Below are positions 34,656 to 42,527 of a stretch of DNA of 64,000 nucleotides, piece after piece. Positions within the stretch are counted from its first letter, which is position 1. Each line of letters opens with the position of its first letter. Made by a program: the position numbers and the translations under genes. A model generated the notes under the pieces. That model was given only the letters and a program-made list of their open reading frames with translations, did no database searches and was not told the DNA's origin. The stretch is from Clostridium scatologenes (GTDB lineage Bacteria > Bacillota > Clostridia > Clostridiales > Clostridiaceae). The DNA lies in the NCBI RefSeq assembly GCF_000968375.1, contig NZ_CP009933.1, positions 372,001-436,000 on the forward strand, read 5' to 3'.

Positions 34656-35984
34656 ATGGATGTAAAACAAATTGAGGCTTCGACGGTGAAAAAAGTTACT
34701 TTAAGACTAATTCCATTTCTGTTCATATGTTTTGCAATAGCAATAATGGATAGGGTAAATATCGGATTTGCTGCATTGACAATGAATTCAGATCTTGGTT
34801 TTTCCAGTGCTGTTTTTGGATTTGGTGCTGGAATATTCTTCATCGGATACTTCATATTTGAGGTACCAGGAAGTGCAATGATGACTAAATGGGGAGCAAG
34901 AAAATGGATTGCAAGGATAATGATTTCCTGGGCATTTATTGCAGTAGCTATGGCTTTTATAAAAACTCCAATACAATTCTATATAGTTAGATTTTTTTTA
35001 GGAGCAATGGAAGCTAGTTTCTATCCATGTATGGTATGGTATTTAAGTAATTTTTATCAGAGTAAGAATCATGCCAAAGCTATAGCTGGATTCATGCTTG
35101 CAATACCAGCAGCTAATGCAATAGGTTCTCCAATTGCAACTGTACTATTAGGGGTAAATGTATTTGGACTAGCAGGATGGCAAAGTTTATTTATATTGGA
35201 AGGTATACCATGTTTGATTTTAGGTATAATTTGCTTAACTTATCTTGATGATAAAATTGAAGATGTAAAGTGGTTGACAAAAGAAGAATTAACTTGGCTT
35301 ATAGATGTTACAACGGAAGAAAAACTTCATAAAGAAAAAGTAAAACATTATACGTTTGTTGATGCTTTAAAGGATAGAGATGTTTTGGTAATGTCTTTTG
35401 GTTATTTTTGCTGGATGACGGGTTACTATGGAATAAACATGTTTCTTCCAACTATCACTAAAGGAATGGCTAAATCATTCAATTTAAGTACTATGGGTTT
35501 AGGATGGCTTGTAGGAGGCATGTATCTTTGTGCTATGGTTGTTATGTATCTAGTTGGTAATCATTCTGATAAGACTAATGAAAGACGTTTTCATGTTTTT
35601 GCATGCTTAGGTATAAGTGCAATTGCGATGTTGATAAGTATTTATGTTGCAAAAACAAGTGTAGTAGGAGCTTTTGTGGCATTAACTATCTCTGTATGTG
35701 GAGCATTTGGTTCATATTCACCATTCTGGTCGATTCCACCTTCATTCTTAACTGGTGCTGCTTCAGCAGGTGCGATAGCTCTTATAAACAGTATAGGTAA
35801 TCTTGGAGGATTCTTTGGACCTTACGTTGTTGGATATATCAAAGATATAACAGGTTCATTCAATGCAAGTATGATATTCCTTGCAGTTGTTTTAGCCTTA
35901 GGTGGTATTGTTATTGGATTTATAGTTAGGGTTTCGGGGAAAGTTGTAGTTGTTAATCAAGGAGAAAAAAACAAATTAGGATAA
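34656..35984 (+). CDS. MFS transporter, anion:cation symporter (ACS) family
   Basis: 442 residues with 12 hydrophobic helices. The start of TM1 reads I-A-I-M-D-R-V-N-I-G-F-A-A-L-T-M-N, the ACS-type D-R-x-N motif, followed by F-F-I-G-Y-F-I-F-E-V-P-G-S and R-K-W-I-A-R-I-M. This family imports organic anions such as tartrate, galactonate, glucarate or hydroxyphenylacetate with protons. The GGAGG site places the ATG. Because of its position in the GntR-transketolase-SDR-aldolase cluster, a sugar acid or related anion is the best guess for the substrate. Confidence 0.9.
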   Translation: MDVKQIEASTVKKVTLRLIPFLFICFAIAIMDRVNIGFAALTMNSDLGFSSAVFGFGAGIFFIGYFIFEVPGSAMMTKWGARKWIARIMISWAFIAVAMAFIKTPIQFYIVRFFLGAMEASFYPCMVWYLSNFYQSKNHAKAIAGFMLAIPAANAIGSPIATVLLGVNVFGLAGWQSLFILEGIPCLILGIICLTYLDDKIEDVKWLTKEELTWLIDVTTEEKLHKEKVKHYTFVDALKDRDVLVMSFGYFCWMTGYYGINMFLPTITKGMAKSFNLSTMGLGWLVGGMYLCAMVVMYLVGNHSDKTNERRFHVFACLGISAIAMLISIYVAKTSVVGAFVALTISVCGAFGSYSPFWSIPPSFLTGAASAGAIALINSIGNLGGFFGPYVVGYIKDITGSFNASMIFLAVVLALGGIVIGFIVRVSGKVVVVNQGEKNKLG

Positions 35985-36268
35985 ATCTCAAATATCAAAA
36001 TAAAATTCTGGTATATGATTTGGTATTGTATGTGATTTAGTTGGTAATGGTGAGATAATTCTACCCCTGAAATAAAATTGAAAGATATATCAATAAAGGT
36101 AAAAGTGAAAATATAATAATGACTGAAAGAATGTATTACATATAAGAACCTTGAAAATATATACAAGAAAAGATGGATATCACTGTAAGAAGTATTGTTT
36201 TGTGATATATGCAAAGAGGCGGTGAAATATCAGCTTTTGATAGAATTACAAAGAAAGGCGGCATTGTT

Positions 36269-37198
36269 ATGGCATTAGTTACTACAAAGGAAATGTTTGA
36301 AAAAGCTTACAAGGGTAAGTATGCTATAGGAGCTTTTAATGTTAATAATATGGAAATAGTGCAAGGAATTGTGGAAGGAGCAAGGGCACAAAAATCACCT
36401 GTGATTCTTCAGGTTTCAAAAGGAGCATTGGAATATGCAGGACCTAAATATTTGAAAGCTATGGTGGATGCTGCTGTAGCAGATGTGGGTATAGATATTG
36501 CTCTGCACCTAGACCACGGGCCAGATATAGATACAATCAAAATATGCGTAGAAAATGGATTTACATCTGTAATGTTTGATGGTTCTCATTATGATTATAA
36601 GGAAAATGTAAGGAAGACTAGAGAGGTTGTTGAATATGCTCATGCTCACGGTGTAGTTGTGGAAGCTGAACTGGGAGTACTTGCTGGGGTAGAGGATGAT
36701 GTTAAGAGTGATATGAATATTTATACTGATCCTGACCAAGCTGTAGAATTTGTTAACATTACAGGAGTTGACTCACTAGCTATAGCTATAGGAACATCGC
36801 ATGGAGCTTTCAAATTTCCAATGGACTTTAAGCCAGAATTGAGATTTGATATATTGGAAGAAATCCAAAGAAAATTACCAGGATTTCCAATAGTTCTTCA
36901 TGGAGCTTCAGCTGTTGATCCAGATACAATTGAAATTTGCAATAAGTATGGTGCAAAAATAGCTGGTGCAAAGGGAATTCCTGTAGATATGTTAAGAAAA
37001 GCGTCTTTACTAGCTGTATGTAAAATTAATATGGATACAGATTTAAGGCTTGCAATGACTGCAGGTATAAGAAAAGTTTTTGCAGAAAAACCATCTGAAA
37101 TAGATCCAAGAAAGTATTTGGGTGAAGGAAGAAAGCTAATAAGAGAATTAGTAGAGAAAAAAATAGTTGATGTACTTGGATCAGACAATACATTATAA
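36269..37198 (+). CDS. fba: Class II fructose-bisphosphate aldolase family
   Basis: 309 residues, normal for the class II family. The catalytic Asp82 and zinc ligand His83 are in A-L-H-L-D-H-G-P-D, with further zinc ligands in G-T-S-H-G-A-F-K-F and V-L-H-G-A-S. It cleaves ketose 1,6- or 1,7-bisphosphates to DHAP plus an aldehyde. The ATG at 36269 follows AAAGGCGG; a longer in-frame start at 36209 has no good ribosome binding site. It is probably the last gene of the operon, before an intron insertion. Specificity (fructose, tagatose or sedoheptulose bisphosphate) cannot be read from this sequence alone. Confidence 0.92.
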   Translation: MALVTTKEMFEKAYKGKYAIGAFNVNNMEIVQGIVEGARAQKSPVILQVSKGALEYAGPKYLKAMVDAAVADVGIDIALHLDHGPDIDTIKICVENGFTSVMFDGSHYDYKENVRKTREVVEYAHAHGVVVEAELGVLAGVEDDVKSDMNIYTDPDQAVEFVNITGVDSLAIAIGTSHGAFKFPMDFKPELRFDILEEIQRKLPGFPIVLHGASAVDPDTIEICNKYGAKIAGAKGIPVDMLRKASLLAVCKINMDTDLRLAMTAGIRKVFAEKPSEIDPRKYLGEGRKLIRELVEKKIVDVLGSDNTL

Positions 37199-37249
37199 GT
37201 TTTCTTATATTGTAAATATTATAACTTAATTTACAGAAATTTAGATTTC

Positions 37250-37285
37250 TAATTCCAGTAAAAATTTAATTTTTGCTGGAATTAT
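37250..37285 (+). terminator. Hairpin after the aldolase gene, immediately before the intron
   Basis: AATTCCAG pairs with CTGGAATT, with an inner AAAAATT/AATTTTT stem. The usual T-run is missing; the group II intron begins 5 bases after the hairpin, at 37290, so the terminator's original tail may have been displaced. Confidence 0.6.
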
Positions 37286-37289
37286 ATAT

Positions 37290-38271
37290 GTGCGCCCAGC
37301 ATGGGCGCAATCTAACGGGTGAAAGTCCCGAGCATGGGTTGATAGTGCCAAGTGCATAGCTTAAGACAAGGGTGTCCACCGTGAGGTGGAATCTGAAGGA
37401 AGTCGGCGGCGAAACTCTGGTCTGACGAACAGAAACTACATATAAGGCATATGTCTGTGGGTGAGTTTGCATATCAAAACAAAGCCCTAAACTATCCGAA
37501 ACAGGCGGTGTAAATGTAGCAGATAGATGGAGTGAAAGATTGCGTTCTTACCTGGGGAGGTCTTAGATATACATTATGGAAATGAAGTTTGAAATAATAA
37601 CCTATACAGTGATGTATAGCTGAAATCTAAGAAGTCAGCAGAGGTCATATTAACAAAAGGGTCATGAACCTTTTGTGAAGGACTGAACAATAGGAGGTAA
37701 AGTAAGGTCGATAGACCGTGGAAGCTGAAATATTTAGGGTTTACATTTTATCCAAAGAAAGGTGAAATGGGAATAAGAGTACATGAAAACTCAATTAAGA
37801 AGCTTAAAGCTAAACTAAAAGAAGTAACAGGAAGAAGTAATGCTATGGGCATGAAAATTCGCTCAATTAAGCTAAGGCAAATTATAGTTGGATGGGTTAA
37901 TTATTTTAAATTAGCTGATATGAGAAGTACGCTTAAAACCTTAGATGAGTGGCTAAGACGGAGAATTCGTTTATGCTATTGGAAGCAATGGAAGAAAATT
38001 AAAACAAGACATGATAATCTTAAAAAGCTTGGCATAAATGAACATAAAGCTTGGGAATATGCAAATACAAGAAAAGGCTATTGGAGAATATCCAACAGCC
38101 CTATTTTAGCAAGAACACTATCTAATAAACACCTTAAAGAACAAGGATTTATAACATTAACTGAAAAGTATTTATCATTAGGCAATTCCTATTGAACCGC
38201 CGTGTACCGAACGGTACGCACGGTGGTGTGAGAGGATGCTGAATAAAATAATTATTCAGCTCCTACTCGAT
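37290..38271 (+). mobile_element. Group II intron, internally deleted
   Basis: The 5' end GTGCGCCCAGCATGGGCGC and the following G-rich structured sequence are typical of bacterial group II introns. Near the 3' end a domain V-like hairpin (ACCGCCGTGTACCGAACGGT... at about 38198-38225) is followed by a domain VI stem with GCTGAATAA / TTATTCAGC and the terminal CTACTCGAT. The total is about 980 bases, whereas intact relatives encoding a reverse transcriptase are about 1.8-2.0 kb. Only the C-terminal part of the intron protein remains, so the element is immobile by itself, although the RNA might still splice with help in trans. Confidence 0.82.
37701..38195 (+). pseudogene. ltrA: C-terminal remnant of group II intron reverse transcriptase/maturase
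   Basis: The open frame begins with unrelated intron sequence, then at about 37728 enters K-Y-L-G-F-T-F-Y-P-K-K-G, the end of the RT domain, and continues through the maturase/thumb domain (G-R-S-N-A-M-G-M-K-I, I-I-V-G-W-V-N-Y-F-K-L-A-D, L-D-E-W-L-R-R-R-I-R). The fingers, palm and the catalytic Y-A-D-D are absent. About 155 of the normal 420 residues remain. The junction lies in intron domain IV, as expected for an internal deletion. Confidence 0.8.
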
Positions 38272-38363
38272 TTTTCATCTTGAATGGTAATATTTTTAAG
38301 ATTATTAATAAGTAACATATCATCTTCTAAATTTTCTTGTACATTTAAAAAATGTAATTGCAT
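38272..38363 (-). other. Possible coding remnant next to the intron 3' end
   Basis: On the minus strand an ATG at 38361-38363 opens a frame (M-Q-L-H-F-L-N-V-Q-E-N-L-E-D-D-M) that runs directly into the intron end. The left flank of the intron does not continue it, so it may be a fragment of an older gene. Weak evidence. Confidence 0.2.
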
Positions 38364-38429
38364 TGGGTTAAGTGAACTTATATACTAATTCATCATAGGT
38401 ATAAGAAATATTCAGGGAGGATAACATTT

Positions 38430-38966
38430 ATGAAAAAAGAAATACAAATATTTGATTATGCTAACGTGATTATGAATGCGCTTAAAACAGGTGTTTTACT
38501 AACAACAAAGGTAGATGATAAAGTTAATTCTATGACTATTTCATGGGGAATGCTAGGAATAGAATGGGGGAAAACAATTTTTAAAGTTTTCGTGAGAGAA
38601 AATCGTTTTACAAGACATCAACTTGAAAAGAATCCTGAGTTTACCATAAACGTACCATTTGGCGAATTTGATAAAAGAATATTAGGAGTTTGTGGTACAA
38701 AATCTGGTGGTTTAAGTGATAAAATCAAGAAACTAAACTTAACACTGGAATCACCTAATAGCGTTTCAGTTCCTGCTATTAAGGAGTTTCCACTTACACT
38801 TGAGTGCAGGATTATATATAAACAAAAACAAGATAAGGATGAGATTCAAGAAGAAAATAGAAATAAATTTTATCCGCAAAATGTGGAAAGCTCATTTCAT
38901 GGTGCGAATAGGGACTTTCACACAGCTTACTATGGAGAAATTATAAGTGCATATATAATTCAATAA
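38430..38966 (+). CDS. Flavin reductase-like / FMN-binding protein (flavoredoxin type)
   Basis: 178 residues of the flavin reductase-like split barrel. The N-terminus has G-V-L-L-T-T-K-V-D-D-K-V-N-S-M-T-I-S-W-G-M-L-G-I, then V-F-V-R-E-N-R-F-T-R (FMN phosphate loop), F-T-I-N-V-P-F-G and V-C-G-T-K-S-G. The family reduces FMN or transfers electrons. The start follows CAGGGAGG. No partner is adjacent, so the physiological electron donor and acceptor are unknown. It lies just beyond the intron and may not belong to the sugar operon. Confidence 0.85.
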   Translation: MKKEIQIFDYANVIMNALKTGVLLTTKVDDKVNSMTISWGMLGIEWGKTIFKVFVRENRFTRHQLEKNPEFTINVPFGEFDKRILGVCGTKSGGLSDKIKKLNLTLESPNSVSVPAIKEFPLTLECRIIYKQKQDKDEIQEENRNKFYPQNVESSFHGANRDFHTAYYGEIISAYIIQ

Positions 38967-39167
38967 CTTAATAACACACAAATAGCTAGCTTTAAATCAA
39001 ATGGATAAGTACAAGGTATTTTTAGGAGCAATGTGAAATCTATATGGAGAATAATTAACAATACGGATATACTTACAATGCAAATTAATTTGTTATACAA
39101 GCAGATAAATATAAAGTAGTAGAAAATGATTTATTATAATATAAAAAAGTAATGGTGGTGAAAAATT

Positions 39168-39308
39168 ATGATTTCAATAGGTTGTGATCATGGAGGATAT
39201 GAATTAAAAGAAATAATTAGAAAAAGTCTTGAAGAAAAGGGGATTGAATATAGGGATTATTTGTTGTGGTACATGAATTTAATAAATACATCACATAATG
39301 GAGGTTAA
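39168..39308 (+). pseudogene. rpiB: Truncated ribose-5-phosphate isomerase B (RpiB/LacA-B) fragment
   Basis: The first 30 codons encode M-I-S-I-G-C-D-H-G-G-Y-E-L-K-E-I-I-R-K, the N-terminus of RpiB including the D-H-G-G motif, and the frame then departs from the family at about residue 31 and stops after 46 codons. The remaining two thirds of the enzyme (about 150 residues normally) are missing. A GGTGG site precedes the ATG. The stop overlaps the region before the pfkA-like gene. A deletion probably fused the rpiB start to the leader of the phosphofructokinase gene. Confidence 0.75.
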
Positions 39309-39313
39309 CACCA

Positions 39314-40267
39314 ATGAGAGTAGGTGTCTTAACAAGTGGAGGAGATGCTCCAGGAATGAATGCTGCTATAATGGCAGTGGTAAAAGCGGCAAGTTATTAT
39401 AATATGGAAGTAATTGGAATAAAGTATGGGTATAAAGGGTTGCTAAACGGTGATATTCATAAATTAACTTATTCTGATGTAGAAAATATTGCAGATAAAG
39501 GAGGAACTATATTAAAGACTGCTAGGTGTATGGAATTTATGGAGGGCTCAGGAATAGAAAAAGCTGTAGAAGTACTAAAGAATCTCGATATAAATTCTTT
39601 AATTGTAATAGGAGGTGAAGGATCTTTTAAAGGTGCAGATAGATTGCATAAGCTAGGTGTTAATGTTATTGGAATACCGGGCACTATAGACAATGACCTA
39701 AGATATACTGATTATTGTATAGGATTTGACACAACTTTAAACACTGTATTAGAGTGTATCGGCAAAATAAAAGATACAGACTATTCACATGATAAAACTA
39801 CTATTGTTGAAGTTATGGGAAGATATTGTGGAGATTTAGCTCTATATTCGGCATTAGCAGGTGGTGGGGAAATAATATCAACTCCAGAAAAGAAATTAGA
39901 TTTTGATACTATATGCTCAAAACTAAGCTTAAGAATGAATAGTGGAAAAAATGATAACATAATTATAATAACAGAAAGAATGTACGATTTACAGGAGCTT
40001 CAAAGATATATTGAGGAAAAATTAAAGACTAGTGTAAGAACTACTATATTAGGTTTTATACAAAGAGGAGGAAATCCATCAGGATTTGACAGGGTATTGG
40101 CAAGCAAAATGGGAATAAAAGCGGTAGATTTATTAAACAATGGTTATTCAGGACTAGCTGTTGGAGTTAAAAACAATAAAATAATAGATATAGAGTTTGA
40201 GGATGTTAATAATGAAATAGTTGATAAGCAGGATAGTTATGATATGTTAGATATACTTCTTCATTAA
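39314..40267 (+). CDS. pfkA: 6-phosphofructokinase, ATP-type
   Basis: 317 residues, close to the 319 of typical PfkA. Motifs present are G-G-D-A-P-G-M-N-A, G-I-P-G-T-I-D-N-D-L with the catalytic Asp, M-G-R-Y-C-G-D, and F-I-Q-R-G-G-N-P-S-G-F-D-R. Gly in the P-G-T-I-D-N-D and G-G-E-G-S segments indicates ATP rather than pyrophosphate use. The Mg-ATP motif, normally G-G-D-G-S, reads G-G-E-G-S, an unusual substitution at the position of E. coli D103. It may be a divergent second copy. GGAGG 9 bases upstream overlaps the end of the rpiB fragment. Confidence 0.85.
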   Translation: MRVGVLTSGGDAPGMNAAIMAVVKAASYYNMEVIGIKYGYKGLLNGDIHKLTYSDVENIADKGGTILKTARCMEFMEGSGIEKAVEVLKNLDINSLIVIGGEGSFKGADRLHKLGVNVIGIPGTIDNDLRYTDYCIGFDTTLNTVLECIGKIKDTDYSHDKTTIVEVMGRYCGDLALYSALAGGGEIISTPEKKLDFDTICSKLSLRMNSGKNDNIIIITERMYDLQELQRYIEEKLKTSVRTTILGFIQRGGNPSGFDRVLASKMGIKAVDLLNNGYSGLAVGVKNNKIIDIEFEDVNNEIVDKQDSYDMLDILLH

Positions 40268-40295
40268 TTCTAATGATTAAAAATTAATATAATAA

Positions 40296-40345
40296 AAAAT
40301 AGAACTTGCTAAGGTTTGAATTCTTAGAGGTTCTATTTTTATTTT
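40296..40345 (+). terminator. Terminator after the pfkA-like gene
   Basis: AAAATAGAAC with CTAAG pairs with CTTAG and GTTCTATTTT, followed by a T-run; one bulge each side. Confidence 0.85.
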
Positions 40346-40385
40346 GGATACATTGAATTCAAGAAAATGATATCTTCTTATGTAG

Positions 40386-40676
40386 TTTTTTCTTAATAGA
40401 AGATTAGGTGAAAATAATGGAAGTAATAAAAATAGTGTCTTTCACAATTTAACCTCATATTATGACGACAGGATTCCAATAATACTTGTATTTACAGTAA
40501 TTTATTTTGGTAGTTATATATTTTTGATTATTAACTATATAATAATTAGCAATATAAGTAAAGAACATTGTTATAGGTTTTTAATAGCTGATTTACTAGG
40601 AAAGTTAATATGTGGAGTTATATACATAAACTTTCCAATTTATAAAACGTACAAATACATTAATCAGGGGATATAA
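40386..40676 (+). pseudogene. Probable remnant of a PAP2-family phosphatase membrane protein
   Basis: An open frame from 40386 has no start codon. It reads T-S-Y-Y-D-D-R-I-P-I-I-L-V-F-T-V-I-Y-F-G, two more hydrophobic segments, and L-L-G-K-L-I-C-G-V-I-Y-I-N-F-P-I, a pattern like the N-terminal part of PAP2 phosphatidic acid phosphatases, ending before the catalytic motifs. No recognisable catalytic K-x6-R-P or G-x-x-S-G-H was found. Identification is by pattern only. Confidence 0.4.
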
Positions 40677-41063
40677 ATGAAAATTGTTACAGTATGATTT
40701 GGCGTATTGACCAACAAATTAAAGTGACAAAAATAATTATTGATTGTTATAATCCTATGACTATAGAATGTGAAAACTACGAAGATATATGATTAAATAT
40801 TTAATAATGATGACAACTGTTAGTACAGTATTGCTATTAAGAGATAATACAGAAGAAAGTTTAAATAAAAATGAAGAGCTTTGGTATTATTTTAGAGTTG
40901 AAAAATAAGATATTATACAAATATGTACACATCTATAGCATTTGCTATGTTTTTGTTAGTTTATGAGAGAAAAAAATAGATTATTTAAATATATTTGGTA
41001 ATTTTTTGATTAAATTCAATATTTTATACAATTTACTTATAAATATATTGGATTACAGATATC
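40677..41063. other. Gap with only short, unconvincing frames
   Basis: It contains a 39-codon frame (40789-40908, M-I-K-Y-L-I-M-M-T-T...) without a ribosome binding site, and several scattered stops. It may be decayed gene sequence continuing the preceding remnant. No RNA gene or repeat was seen. Confidence 0.3.
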
Positions 41064-41603
41064 ATGGAACAATATATAAAAAATCCAAAAACAGTAGGGG
41101 CTATAGCACCAAGTTCAGATAAGTTAGCATGTAGAATGATTGAAGATATTGATTTTTTAAATGCTACTTACATTGTTGAATATGGACCAGGTACAGGTGT
41201 TTTCACAGAAAAAATATTAGATAAGAAGAAGGATAGCACTATATTTATAGCCATAGAATATAATATGGATTTTTACAATATCCTAAAAGATAAGTTTAGA
41301 GATAGAACAAACTTCATACTTGTAAATGATTCAGCAGAGAACTTAAAAAAATATTTACATAAGTATAATATTGATAAATTGGACTATATAGTTTCGGGAC
41401 TTCCATTTGCAAGTTTACCACAGGACATGAGCAAAAAAATATTATCAGTTACAAAAGAAATATTAAAAGACAAAGGAGAATTTATAACTTTTCAGTATAC
41501 TTTGTTTAAAATGAAGCTTTTTAGAAAACATTTTGATAGAATTAAAACAAAAAAGGTACTCTTAAACCTGCCACCAGCTTATGTTTTGAAGTGTAAAAAC
41601 TAG
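41064..41603 (+). CDS. SAM-dependent methyltransferase (phospholipid N-methyltransferase / KsgA-like)
   Basis: 179 residues of a class I methyltransferase. The start Y-I-K-N-P-K-T-V-G-A-I-A-P-S-S-D-K-L-A is typical of small phospholipid N-methyltransferase-like or rRNA dimethyladenosine-like proteins, followed by the SAM motif I V-E-Y-G-P-G-T-G-V-F-T-E-K-I and S-G-L-P-F-A-S-L-P. The ATG has no good ribosome binding site and the family usually has a few more residues before the K-N-P motif, so the N-terminus may be slightly eroded. The substrate is unproven. Confidence 0.7.
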   Translation: MEQYIKNPKTVGAIAPSSDKLACRMIEDIDFLNATYIVEYGPGTGVFTEKILDKKKDSTIFIAIEYNMDFYNILKDKFRDRTNFILVNDSAENLKKYLHKYNIDKLDYIVSGLPFASLPQDMSKKILSVTKEILKDKGEFITFQYTLFKMKLFRKHFDRIKTKKVLLNLPPAYVLKCKN

Positions 41604-41843
41604 GTGAAATAACATTAGACTGTTGATTTCAAGGCCTAAATCCTATTCTTTTCCTTAAGGACATACATTATGCTCAAAATTAATAATAATATTATTACAA
41701 TTAGGATATATACAAAAAATTCCTTTGTTCACTAGATTATATTAATGCAATAGTATATGATTATATTAAAATTGTGTTCTTTAGATGGAAAATTTATTGA
41801 TTATTTTAATAAGGACAATTAGTCCTGAAAAAGGAAGGTTTGT

Positions 41844-42527
41844 ATGGAGACGAATATTTTAGTTGTAGATGATGATAAGAGCATTCGAAATTTAATAAAG
41901 GTTTATCTTGAAAATGAGGGATACAACATTATGGAAGCTTCTAATGGAGCTGAAGCTTTAGTTATGATTAATGAAAATAATTTTGATTTAGTTATTTTAG
42001 ATATTATGATGCCAATTTTAGATGGCATAAGTGCTTGCATAAAAATTAGAGAAACTTATAATATGCCTATAATATTTTTATCAGCAAAGGATGAGGAAAT
42101 AGATAAAATACAGGGGTTAACAGTAGGTGCTGATGATTATGTGTCTAAACCTTTTGGTTCTATGGAGCTTATAGCCAGAGTAAAAGCTCAACTTAGAAGG
42201 TATAAAAGATTTAATGCAGAACCTCAAAACAGCAGTACACTTACCATTGACGATTTAACCATTAACTTTGATACCCATGAAGTTACGGTAAGAGGTGATA
42301 AAGTTAAGCTTACACCAAAGGAGTTTGATATATTAGAATGTTTAGCTAAAAACAGAGGCATGGTATTTTCAGTTCAGAAATTATATGAAGTTATTTGGAA
42401 AGAGGAGTTTGTGGTATCAGATACTTCTATTGTGGTTCATATAACAAATCTTAGACAAAAAATTGAAGTTGATCCTAAGAAACCTAAGTATGTGAAGACA
42501 GTTTGGGGAGTTGGATATAAGATATGA
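41844..42527 (+). CDS. OmpR-family response regulator, VanR-like
   Basis: 227 residues with receiver (D-D-D near 10, phospho-acceptor D53 in L-V-I-L-D-I-M-M-P, K-P-F) and winged-helix output (T-P-K-E-F-D-I-L-E-C-L, V-V-H-I-T-N-L-R-Q-K-I). The sequence is of the VanR/PhoP-like OmpR branch common in clostridia. The kinase gene overlaps its stop by 4 bases (ATGA), so they are coupled. No glycopeptide resistance genes are adjacent; the next gene is a TVP38 membrane protein. Confidence 0.9.
   Translation: METNILVVDDDKSIRNLIKVYLENEGYNIMEASNGAEALVMINENNFDLVILDIMMPILDGISACIKIRETYNMPIIFLSAKDEEIDKIQGLTVGADDYVSKPFGSMELIARVKAQLRRYKRFNAEPQNSSTLTIDDLTINFDTHEVTVRGDKVKLTPKEFDILECLAKNRGMVFSVQKLYEVIWKEEFVVSDTSIVVHITNLRQKIEVDPKKPKYVKTVWGVGYKI

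Noticed and set aside
31693..37198. Sulfoquinovose transketolase (sulfo-TK) pathway
   Set aside because: A split transketolase fits, but no sulfoquinovosidase or sulfosugar isomerase is present, and the class II aldolase is not part of that pathway.
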